Shown here: positions 1-5,892 of the stretch, in pieces
Layout: each line of letters begins with the position of its first letter
Position numbering within the stretch: position 1 is the first letter of the stretch
From: Bacteroidales bacterium
GTDB taxonomy: Bacteria > Bacteroidota > Bacteroidia > Bacteroidales > UBA3663
DNA length: 7,437 nt
Direction: 5' to 3'
Assembly (NCBI GenBank): GCA_030526445.1
Contig: JAUNCV010000106.1
Coordinates: 1-7,437 of the forward strand
Translations under genes and position numbers: made by a program
Notes under the pieces: model-generated
Told to the model about the DNA's origin: nothing
The model's database searches: none
The model's input: the letters and a program-made list of their open reading frames with translations, nothing else

Positions 1-49
1 CAAAGGACTGAAAATCCTTGTGTCCCCGGTTCGATTCCTGGTGGTACCA
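1..49 (+). tRNA. tRNA-Phe (GAA), 3' part only
   Basis: The 5' acceptor strand and D arm lie outside the window. The anticodon stem is 3-7 paired with 15-19, and the loop 8-14 (CTGAAAA) places anticodon GAA at 10-12. The T arm is 25-29 / 37-41 around loop 30-36 (TTCGATT). The 3' acceptor strand is 42-48, with discriminator A at 49. CCA is not encoded. The T stem contains one C/T mismatch (27 against 39). The short variable region (20-24) fits a class I tRNA. The identity is clear despite the truncation. Confidence 0.9.
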
Positions 50-54
50 CTTTG

Positions 55-126
55 GGTCCATTCGTCTATCGGTTAGGACGAGAGATTTTCATTCTCTAAA
101 GAGCAGTTCGACTCTGCTATGGACTA
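55..126 (+). tRNA. tRNA-Glu (TTC)
   Basis: A full cloverleaf can be drawn. The acceptor stem is 55-61 / 119-125 (its first pair is a G-T wobble) with discriminator A at 126. The anticodon stem is 81-85 / 93-97, and loop 86-92 (TTTTCAT) gives anticodon TTC at 88-90. The T stem is 102-106 / 114-118 around loop TTCGACT. No CCA is encoded. It lies 5 bp after tRNA-Phe, so the two are surely on one primary transcript. Confidence 0.95.
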
Positions 127-136
127 CTTTTCAGCT

Positions 137-164
137 TAGCAAAATACCAACTTGCTAGTTTTTT
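137..164 (+). terminator. weak hairpin plus T-run between tRNA-Glu and tRNA-Val
   Basis: A 6-bp stem (137-142 TAGCAA with 152-157 TTGCTA), a 9-nt loop and a run of six T (159-164) resemble a weak intrinsic terminator. The stem is short and AT-rich, so it may only reduce read-through from Phe-Glu into Val-His, or act as an RNA processing site. It may also have no function. Confidence 0.3.
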
Positions 165-173
165 CATTTACTT

Positions 174-248
174 GGTCGCTTAGCTCAGTTGGTTCAGAGC
201 GGCTGCCTTACAAGCAGCGGGTCGGCGGTTCGAATCCGTCAGCGACCA
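174..248 (+). tRNA. tRNA-Val (TAC)
   Basis: The acceptor stem 174-180 / 241-247 is seven perfect pairs, with discriminator A at 248. The anticodon stem 202-206 / 214-218 encloses loop CTTACAA, giving anticodon TAC at 209-211. The T stem 224-228 / 236-240 has one G-T wobble and loop TTCGAAT. CCA is not encoded. It precedes tRNA-His by 8 bp. Confidence 0.95.
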
Positions 249-256
249 CTTTATAT

Positions 257-331
257 GGTGCCTGTAGTTCAGTCGGTTAGAGCGTCAGATTGTGGTTCTG
301 AATGTCGTGGGTTCGAGCCCCACTAGGCACC
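257..331 (+). tRNA. tRNA-His (GTG)
   Basis: The anticodon stem 285-289 / 297-301 encloses loop TTGTGGT, giving anticodon GTG at 292-294. The T stem 307-311 / 319-323 has loop TTCGAGC. The acceptor shows the histidine hallmark, an extra 5' base: G(-1) at 257 pairs with C73 at 331, making an eight-pair acceptor stem that ends in a G-T wobble at 264/324. Encoding G(-1) in the gene is usual in bacteria and is the main identity element for histidyl-tRNA synthetase. CCA is not encoded. This is the last gene of the cluster. Confidence 0.95.
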
Positions 332-360
332 CTTTGCTTTTTCAAGATTAATAATGGGTT

Positions 361-397
361 TCTCTGAAGTTGCATTTCTTCAGGGATTTTTCTTTTT
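361..397 (+). terminator. rho-independent terminator of the tRNA cluster
   Basis: A 9-bp stem (361-369 TCTCTGAAG with 378-386 CTTCAGGGA, one G-T wobble) and an 8-nt loop are followed directly by a T-rich tract, TTTTTCTTTTT at 387-397. It sits 30 bp after tRNA-His in the right orientation to end the cluster transcript. Confidence 0.88.
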
Positions 398-427
398 AAA
401 TAATACTACTACTGTCCTTTTAATATA

Positions 428-471
428 ATAGCGCCAGAACCGAATTTGGTTACTGGCGCTATCTTGTTTTT
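428..471. terminator. strong hairpin, probable bidirectional terminator
   Basis: The arms 428-437 (ATAGCGCCAG) and 453-462 (CTGGCGCTAT) are a perfect 10-bp inverted repeat. Inside it AACC (438-441) pairs with GGTT (448-451), with one bulged A at 452 and a 6-nt loop. On the plus strand it is followed by CTTGTTTTT (463-471). Read on the minus strand it lies 23 bp after the glycosidase stop codon and is followed by a T-rich but interrupted stretch. It most likely ends the minus-strand peptidase/glycosidase transcript and backs up the tRNA terminator. Confidence 0.75.
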
Positions 472-484
472 ATAGGTTCAAATA

Positions 485-2881
485 CTATTTCTTTACGAGT
501 CTAATTTCATACAACTCGCCTATTTGTCGATGAGGTTTCGCTACAAATTTGAGTCGAACCTGTTTTTTGCCTATCAGTAATTCTTTTGGCAATTCATATT
601 CCTCATGTTTCCATTGTGAAGAGCGCCATCGCTTAGAATTGTTAATTGTGAGAGCAAATTCATCATCTATGTAAACATCAAACTCGCAAGTACGCCACTC
701 GTCTTGCCCCCAGAAACGGATACGGAGATTAAGATTGATTTCTCCATTTGTTTTCATTTGATAGCTGAAGAAATGTCCATCTCGAGCATCGCGGAATGGG
801 ATATCATTTGTTACTCCCTTGTTCGACTCGTCAGTCTCCATAAAGTGATCGCTTTCTGGCTGCTGTTCGCCTGGTTGAACTTTGTCGAGTGTTCGAGCGT
901 CGAGTGCAAGTCGGGCCTCTTCTTCCTTTTTTAAGTTGTCTAGGTATTTTTTATAGTCATTAGCCCCCAAGGCCAACCAATAGAGCATATATCGACTATC
1001 GTGGATTTCGAAGAATGGCTGCAAATCTCCTTCGATCTTATTCTCCATGTGTGTTTTCAGCTTAAAATGAAGAGGCTTTCCTGTAATTGGTTCTAAATCG
1101 TTAGCGATGTCTTCAACTTGATCTGAAATGAGGTATGGAGCCTGGTCGACAGGAAGTTTCTTGCCTGATGCAATTTGTCCGAATCGCGAATCGTCTGAGA
1201 GAAGAAGTTTCAGGTCTTCGTTGCCGGTTTTCATGCCTAGAACTATAGGACCATACATGATTGAGATGTATTGAGGTACATTGGGCATGTGTTCGATATG
1301 TGCATGCATCGGGAAATTGATTTCGATGACATCGCCTCTCTTCCAGTTGCGATTAATCTCTACAAACTGCCCGGGTTTCCAAGTTCTCGTGTCGATTTTT
1401 TCACCCTTAACAGTTACTCGAAGCGTTCCTTCTTTCACCCAGCTTGGATAACGCAAACGAATGATGCATTGTTTGCCCTTCTTCGGTGCTTCGGTGATAG
1501 TGATTCGGCTACTTTCTTCGTATGGGAACCCTGTTTCCTGGAGAACTTTCATTCCTGTCTCTCGCCAATTAAGTTCGGAGGCTGTATAAAGGTTTACGCT
1601 CAAGACCTTGTCCTCGTTGTGGGTATAGATGAACTGGCCATATTTGCCATGATTCTCCATTCCAGTGCCTACGCAACACCACATAGCTTCGTTGGGAACA
1701 GAGTAGTTGCGGTAGTGGCGTGGGCGAGCCGAGGTGAAATAGACATAGCCACCATGATCGGGATGCTGGGTAGAGAGAATGTGATTGAAGGTGGCACGCT
1801 CGTAGTAGTCTGCGTAGAGGGCATTGTCGGCATTCATGCGGAAGAGGTTTTCGGTAAGCTTGAGCATATTGTTCGTGTTGCACGATTCCAGACCATCAAC
1901 ATCCTGAGTGAAGTCGATGCAAGCCTCTTTGCTTGGGAAATGCTCGCGGCGGCTATTGCCACCCAACGAGAGCGAGCGGTTGTTGACCACCTCGTCCCAA
2001 AAGAAACGCGATGCTTCGAGGTAATCTTGATCGCCGGAAACTTCGGCCACACGGGCAAAGCCTACCACCTTTGGCACCTGAGTGTTTGCATGCTTGTTGT
2101 CGAGATGTAGTGCGTTGTGCTCCTTCATCGGATTGAGCAGCCATTTATGGCTATAACGCTTGGCGGCGGTGAGGTATTTCTCCTCCTTTGTGATGGCATA
2201 AGCATCGGCCAAAACTTCGTTTACGCCACCATGCTCCATGCCTAGGAGTTGTTCCAGCACCTCGTCACTCACATTGGCCGCGATGTCGATGAGCCAATCG
2301 CAGGTTCCCAGGAAGAGTTGCAAGGCTTCTTCGTTGCCACAATAGAGCCAAGCATCGCGTAAACCTGCCTGCACCTTATGAATATTGTAGAAGGGCACCC
2401 AAGCGGAGTTGAAAGTGCTAAAATCGCCCTGTTTGAATGAGGTCCACATCTTATCGCTCTGAGGTACGCCACCCAGATATCCCTTGCCCCAGACAGGAAA
2501 GTTCTTCTCAGCAGCCTCTGCGCATTTTTTCAGTTCCTCAATCATATAGAGCATGCGGCGTTCGCATTCCTTATCGCCTAAAGCGGCATAGAAAGCCATG
2601 GCCGAAAGATAGTGTCCGCCAACGTGACCGTCAAGGCCTGCCCAATTGGGGAAATAGGGAGCAATCTCATTCATGCCAGCTTCCTTGCGGAAGGGAGCCA
2701 GCAGTCGGTCAACGTCATAGCGAAGCAATGTATGGAGGTTCACGTCCTGAGCATGCTTCAGTGGGCCATCGAGCAGTGTGACATCGCTCAATGGAAACTC
2801 GTTGGGGTAGATTTTGTTTTGTGCTATTGATGGGCTTGCCAGAGAAAGTAACCCAAAAGCAAAGGGGAGAAAATTTTTCAT
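485..2881 (-). CDS. secreted beta-L-arabinofuranosidase-type glycosidase (GH127/GH146, DUF1680)
   Basis: The 798-residue protein has a Sec signal peptide (residues 1-20, likely cut after PSIA, before QNK; no lipobox Cys and no twin arginine), so a periplasmic or outer location is expected. Residues about 30-420 form the DUF1680 (alpha/alpha)6-barrel. The metal and nucleophile set known from the family (B. longum HypBA1: Glu, Cys and a Cys-Cys pair holding zinc) is visible as E332 and C334 in LESCNT and C402-C403 in MWCCVG; C402 is the expected nucleophile. E313 in GGNSRREHF is a candidate acid/base residue. A beta-sandwich region and a DUF4986-like segment (about 538-640) follow. After a charged linker (about 650-690), a C-terminal beta domain resembles DUF6805. 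Length and architecture suggest GH146 rather than classical GH127. Expected action is release of beta-linked L-arabinofuranose from plant glycans. ATG at 2881 is chosen because the signal peptide follows directly. No SusC/SusD genes are nearby. GC content is uneven along the gene. Confidence 0.88.
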   Translation of the reverse strand: MKNFLPFAFGLLSLASPSIAQNKIYPNEFPLSDVTLLDGPLKHAQDVNLHTLLRYDVDRLLAPFRKEAGMNEIAPYFPNWAGLDGHVGGHYLSAMAFYAALGDKECERRMLYMIEELKKCAEAAEKNFPVWGKGYLGGVPQSDKMWTSFKQGDFSTFNSAWVPFYNIHKVQAGLRDAWLYCGNEEALQLFLGTCDWLIDIAANVSDEVLEQLLGMEHGGVNEVLADAYAITKEEKYLTAAKRYSHKWLLNPMKEHNALHLDNKHANTQVPKVVGFARVAEVSGDQDYLEASRFFWDEVVNNRSLSLGGNSRREHFPSKEACIDFTQDVDGLESCNTNNMLKLTENLFRMNADNALYADYYERATFNHILSTQHPDHGGYVYFTSARPRHYRNYSVPNEAMWCCVGTGMENHGKYGQFIYTHNEDKVLSVNLYTASELNWRETGMKVLQETGFPYEESSRITITEAPKKGKQCIIRLRYPSWVKEGTLRVTVKGEKIDTRTWKPGQFVEINRNWKRGDVIEINFPMHAHIEHMPNVPQYISIMYGPIVLGMKTGNEDLKLLLSDDSRFGQIASGKKLPVDQAPYLISDQVEDIANDLEPITGKPLHFKLKTHMENKIEGDLQPFFEIHDSRYMLYWLALGANDYKKYLDNLKKEEEARLALDARTLDKVQPGEQQPESDHFMETDESNKGVTNDIPFRDARDGHFFSYQMKTNGEINLNLRIRFWGQDEWRTCEFDVYIDDEFALTINNSKRWRSSQWKHEEYELPKELLIGKKQVRLKFVAKPHRQIGELYEIRLVKK

Positions 2882-2915
2882 AATGTGTTAGTTATTATTG
2901 CAATGTTTTTTCGTA

Positions 2916-4148
2916 TTAATGTAGTACAACAGAGTGAAGTCTATCGGGAGCCAAGATTTCCTCAGCGACTTTTTGAACTTGCTCAGAGGTAACAGTATCA
3001 ATTCGTTCGAAGGTTTGTTCGAGTCGTTCAACCTTACCTAATCTGAGCATATTTTTAGACAATGAAATAGCATTGTTCTCAAGATTGGCTGTTGAGATGC
3101 ACAGTTGTCCTTTAAACTGTTTCTTAACTGCATTAAGTTGTCGTTCTGATAATGGCTTCTCGCGTAAGATTTGCAGTTGCTTTTGGCAAAGACGTAAACA
3201 TCGGTCAGTGTCTGAAGGATCGCATCCAAAATAGATAGAGAAATATCCTCCATCTGTGTAATTCGTGAGAGAACTCTCTACGCTGTAAACTAAGCCTCTT
3301 CTTTCGCGAAGTTCTAGGTTTAGTCTACTATTCATGCCCGGACCACCCAGAATGTTATTCATCAAAGCTAAAGCTGCAGCATTTGGATGACCTATGGGAT
3401 ATGAACGTGCGCCCAGTATAACATGACTCTGGTGGTAAATACCAGTAGGTGCTACGTCTTTCAAAGGAACTTCTGTTTGAAACTCGCGGGTTCTTTTTAT
3501 TGTAGAGTTTCTAAGATCGTAGTTGCAATTTAGCTGTTTGAGTACGTGCTCCCATTTGGTTGGTCCATAGCTGAAGAAAACCATTCTGTCAGGTGTGTAA
3601 TTTTGTTCAATGAATTGCAGACACATTTCGCTATTGAATGAACGAACTGTTTGCATTGAGCCAAGAATATTGTGGCCTAGGGATGTGCCCGAGAAGAGAT
3701 GGTTCTCAAAAACATCATAAATTAGTTCTGCCGGATTGTCACGATAGCATTCTATCTCTTCTATTACTACTTCTCGTTCTTTTTCCAGCTCGTGCTGAGG
3801 AATTGTTGCATGGCAAATGAGGTCGCAAAGCAATTCACATGCACGGTCAAAATCTCTTGACTGAAAAACGCTATAAAACGTGGTTTCCTCTTTAGTTGTG
3901 AATGCGTTCAGTTCTCCTCCTACACTCTCCATTCGATTATTGATGTGCCATGAATCACGCTTCTTAGTTCCCTTAAAAAGCATGTGCTCAACAAAATGTG
4001 CCATGCCGTAAAGAGAAGGGGTTGCTTCGTGGCGAGTGCCACAATCTACCATAAATCCACAATAACTGACATGGTTGTTGGCAGGACAATGTACGACACG
4101 CAGGCCGTTATTTAGGGTTGTTGTATGACATTCGAACATAGTAAACAT
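2916..4148 (-). CDS. M16 family zinc metallopeptidase (processing-peptidase-like)
   Basis: The 410-residue protein matches the two-domain M16B type (mitochondrial processing peptidase/insulinase-like). The inverted zinc motif HxxEH is intact at residues 51-55 (HFVEH). The third zinc ligand is expected at E131 in REVVIEEIE, 76 residues later as in the family, so it should be active rather than a catalytically dead partner subunit. The second domain starts near residue 230 and has the substrate-binding R/Y region (RERRGLVYSV, 281-290) after GGPGMNSRL. There is no signal peptide, which points to a cytoplasmic enzyme that degrades or trims peptides. M4 (base 4139) is an alternative start; ATG at 4148 is kept as the longest form. 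The gene starts 109 bp from the divergent isomerase and ends 34 bp before the glycosidase with no terminator between, so the two are probably co-transcribed. The natural substrate is unknown. Confidence 0.9.
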   Translation of the reverse strand: MFTMFECHTTTLNNGLRVVHCPANNHVSYCGFMVDCGTRHEATPSLYGMAHFVEHMLFKGTKKRDSWHINNRMESVGGELNAFTTKEETTFYSVFQSRDFDRACELLCDLICHATIPQHELEKEREVVIEEIECYRDNPAELIYDVFENHLFSGTSLGHNILGSMQTVRSFNSEMCLQFIEQNYTPDRMVFFSYGPTKWEHVLKQLNCNYDLRNSTIKRTREFQTEVPLKDVAPTGIYHQSHVILGARSYPIGHPNAAALALMNNILGGPGMNSRLNLELRERRGLVYSVESSLTNYTDGGYFSIYFGCDPSDTDRCLRLCQKQLQILREKPLSERQLNAVKKQFKGQLCISTANLENNAISLSKNMLRLGKVERLEQTFERIDTVTSEQVQKVAEEILAPDRLHSVVLH

Positions 4149-4160
4149 TTCTTATGGCTG

Positions 4161-4168
4161 CAAATTTA
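4161..4168 (-). promoter_or_regulatory. -7 promoter element for the M16 peptidase transcript
   Basis: The minus strand reads TAAATTTG, a perfect fit to the Bacteroidota TAnnTTTG -7 consensus, 12 bp upstream of the peptidase ATG. About 19 bp further upstream only a T-run (TTTT) is found, not an exact TTTG -33 box. With the start site a few bases past the element, the leader would be very short, about 5 nt. The motif match is direct; promoter activity is inferred. Confidence 0.5.
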
Positions 4169-4222
4169 CTAAATATTTCTGATAAAAACGAGAAAGTATG
4201 CTCGAGTTTGCAAAATATTCTC

Positions 4223-4230
4223 TATTTTTG
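4223..4230 (+). promoter_or_regulatory. -7 promoter element for the kdsD-tatAC-BASS operon
   Basis: TATTTTTG fits the Bacteroidota TAnnTTTG -7 consensus exactly and lies 27 bp upstream of the isomerase ATG, predicting a start site near 4237 and a leader of about 20 nt. A TTTG occurs at 4207-4210, but its 12-bp spacing is shorter than the usual 19 or so, so the -33 contact is weak or absent. Confidence 0.5.
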
Positions 4231-4257
4231 CGCTGTTATATGATTATCTGATATAAA

Positions 4258-4857
4258 ATGCAAGAACTTCTACACAGCATATTAAAAAGAGAGTCGGAGG
4301 CAATACTGCGTATTCCTATCGACCAACGTTATGAAGAGGCTATTTCTCTGATTGTTGAGCACGTGCATAATCGCCATGGTAAGCTTGTTGTGAGCGGCAT
4401 GGGTAAGGCAGGTCAGATTGGAGCAAACATAGCAACAACCTTTGCCTCTACAGGAACTCCTGCGTTTTTCCTGCATCCAAGTGAGGCTCAACATGGTGAT
4501 TTGGGTATTATTCAACCAGACGATGTGCTTTTGTTGATAAGTAACTCAGGAAAAACTCGAGAAATACTTGAGTTAATTGATTTGGCCAACAATCTCTATG
4601 ATAATCTACCTTTGATTGTCATCACAGGTCAGCCAGAAAGCCCTTTGGGAGAGGCGGCAGATATTTGTCTTTCTACCGGCAATCCGCCTGAGGTCTGCCC
4701 TTTGGGTATGACACCTACTTCCTCAACCACAATGATGACAGTCATTGGTGATTTGCTGGTGGTAGGTACGATGACAAGTATTGGTTTTACCATCGAAGAG
4801 TATGCTAAACGTCATCATGGAGGTTATCTGGGTCGAAAGGCCAGAAAAGAGGTATAA
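4258..4857 (+). CDS. kdsD: D-arabinose-5-phosphate isomerase, SIS domain only (KdsD/KpsF/GutQ family)
   Basis: This enzyme interconverts D-ribulose 5-phosphate and D-arabinose 5-phosphate, the first step towards Kdo for lipopolysaccharide, in the cytoplasm. The 199 residues form one SIS domain: GKLVVSGMGKAG (41-52), TFASTGTPAFFLHPSEAQHG (61-80), a phosphate-binding ISNSGKTREI loop (94-103), PEVCPLGMTPTSSTT (144-158) and a C-terminal KRHHGGYLGRK (184-194). The four residues important in E. coli KdsD (K59, E111, E152, H193) align with K50, E102, E145 and H186, so activity is expected. E. coli KdsD is about 328 residues with two CBS domains; these are absent here. The stop codon is intact and tatA follows 30 bp later, so this is a natural short form as reported in Bacteroides, not a truncation. 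It is first in a four-gene operon. ATG 4258 follows an A/T-rich leader without Shine-Dalgarno. A related sugar-phosphate isomerase role is possible but less likely. Confidence 0.9.
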   Translation: MQELLHSILKRESEAILRIPIDQRYEEAISLIVEHVHNRHGKLVVSGMGKAGQIGANIATTFASTGTPAFFLHPSEAQHGDLGIIQPDDVLLLISNSGKTREILELIDLANNLYDNLPLIVITGQPESPLGEAADICLSTGNPPEVCPLGMTPTSSTTMMTVIGDLLVVGTMTSIGFTIEEYAKRHHGGYLGRKARKEV

Positions 4858-4887
4858 ACGGTATAGATAATATAAAATGTTGAAATT

Positions 4888-5100
4888 ATGCTGATGATTC
4901 CGTTTTTATTTATCGGCACCACAGAGTTGCTGATTATTGGTTTGATTGTTCTGCTTCTGTTTGGTGGCAGCCGTATTCCTTCGCTAATGCGAAGCCTTGG
5001 CTCGGGAGTAAAGAGTTTCAAGGATGGCATGAAGGAGGGCGAAACTCCTGAATCAGAGAGTAAAGCGAATGATAAGACAGAGGAAGTGAAAAAAGACTAA
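4888..5100 (+). CDS. tatA: Tat translocase pore subunit TatA/TatE
   Basis: TatA oligomers assist passage of folded twin-arginine substrates through the inner membrane together with TatC. The 70-residue protein has the standard layout: a short periplasmic N-terminus, the IGTTELLIIG membrane-entry motif (9-18), one transmembrane helix to about residue 24, the conserved FGG turn (25-27), an amphipathic helix SRIPSLMRSLGSGVKSFKDG (28-47), and a charged, disordered tail rich in Glu and Lys (48-70). ATG 4888 is the longest start; ATG 4894 (M3) would give a protein two residues shorter and cannot be excluded. No Shine-Dalgarno is seen. The stop codon TAA overlaps the tatC ATG by one base, implying translational coupling. 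There is no separate TatB, so this protein may serve both roles. Confidence 0.93.
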   Translation: MLMIPFLFIGTTELLIIGLIVLLLFGGSRIPSLMRSLGSGVKSFKDGMKEGETPESESKANDKTEEVKKD

Positions 5101-5870
5101 TGCATAAAGCCCCTTTTATAGAACACTTGGAAGTGATGCGCAGGATGCTCTTGCGCATCTTTGCTGTGCTTATGGGACTAATGATGATAATTTTCTGGTT
5201 CAAAGAGGAAGTATTCAAAATTTTACTTGCACCAAAAGAGCATAATTTCGTCACGTATAGGCTTATTGAGCGTCTTTTGCATCGTATGGGTAATGATTTT
5301 GTGTTCGAACCTTATCATCTTGACCTTATTAATACACAGCTTTCTGGGCAGTTCATGGAGCATCTGTCTATTTCGTTTTACCTTGGCTGTATGATTGCAT
5401 CACCCTATATTCTTTTTGAAATCTTAGGATTTGTGACTCCTGCACTTTATGAAAAGGAACGAAGATATTTAGTTCCTACGAGCTTGCTTATTCTACTGCT
5501 TTTTTCGATAGGGGCTGTGATGAACTATTTTGTCCTATTCCCGATTTCTTTTCGCTTTTTGGGTACCTATCAAGTTACAGAAAGTGTTCATAATATGATA
5601 ACTCTCGAGAGCTATACCAGTACGTTTATTACACTTACACTTTCTATGGGGCTCATATTTCAACTTCCTATTCTTAGTTTCTTTCTTTCTAAGATAGGTA
5701 TTCTCAAAAGCTCTTTTATGCAGCAATATAGGAAGCATGCTTTGGTGGCAATCATGATTGTTGCCGCTATCATCACACCACCAGATGTGTTTACATTGGT
5801 TTTGGTAACTTTCCCTCTGTATTTATTATATGAATTTAGCATTCTTGTAGTTTCTAGAACTGAAAACTAA
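5100..5870 (+). CDS. tatC: Sec-independent (twin-arginine) protein translocase subunit TatC
   Basis: TatC is the polytopic inner-membrane receptor that binds the twin-arginine signal peptide. The 256-residue length is close to E. coli TatC (258). Family marks are present: cytoplasmic N-terminus IEHLEVMRRMLLR (7-19), whose E11 matches the conserved Glu of HLxELRxR; FVTPALYEKERRYLVP (111-126), with E120 matching the signal-peptide-binding Glu of E. coli (E103); and AAIITPPDVFTL (222-233), with the conserved TPPD. Six membrane segments can be placed at roughly 16-35, 90-112, 124-148, 172-193, 212-227 and 230-251. The first periplasmic loop (about 44-88) is charged and seems longer than in E. coli. 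Its start overlaps the tatA stop (TAATG). Base use is A/T-rich and resembles its neighbours. Confidence 0.95.
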   Translation: MHKAPFIEHLEVMRRMLLRIFAVLMGLMMIIFWFKEEVFKILLAPKEHNFVTYRLIERLLHRMGNDFVFEPYHLDLINTQLSGQFMEHLSISFYLGCMIASPYILFEILGFVTPALYEKERRYLVPTSLLILLLFSIGAVMNYFVLFPISFRFLGTYQVTESVHNMITLESYTSTFITLTLSMGLIFQLPILSFFLSKIGILKSSFMQQYRKHALVAIMIVAAIITPPDVFTLVLVTFPLYLLYEFSILVVSRTEN

Positions 5871-5892
5871 GTAATCTACTATATATTTTAAG

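Noticed and set aside
1..484. Integration site of a mobile element at the tRNA cluster
   Set aside because: No integrase gene and no direct repeat of a tRNA 3' end is visible; the cluster ends in a normal terminator.
1271..2110. A 279-codon plus-strand open frame opposite the glycosidase gene
   Set aside because: It is antisense to the catalytic domain of a clearly recognisable protein, shows no family resemblance, and its length is explained by the GC-rich coding segment on the other strand.
1569..2144. Minus-strand open frames in other frames of the glycosidase
   Set aside because: They are out-of-frame shadows within the same gene, with Arg/Pro/Ser-rich products unlike real proteins.
2437..2830. 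Shorter plus-strand open frames opposite the glycosidase N-terminus
   Set aside because: They overlap each other and the conserved GH127-type sequence, have low-complexity arginine/serine-rich products, and have no promoter or terminator.
2897..2904. Small palindrome ATTGCAAT in front of the glycosidase
   Set aside because: Eight bases in an A/T-rich gap is within chance expectation, and no second copy is seen nearby.
4207..4210. TTTG as a -33 box for the plus-strand operon
   Set aside because: Its spacing to the -7 element is 12 bp, well short of the usual spacing of about 19 bp.
4877..4894. Five-codon ATG frame overlapping the tatA start
   Set aside because: It has no ribosome-binding feature, and such a short frame arises easily by chance in A/T-rich leaders.
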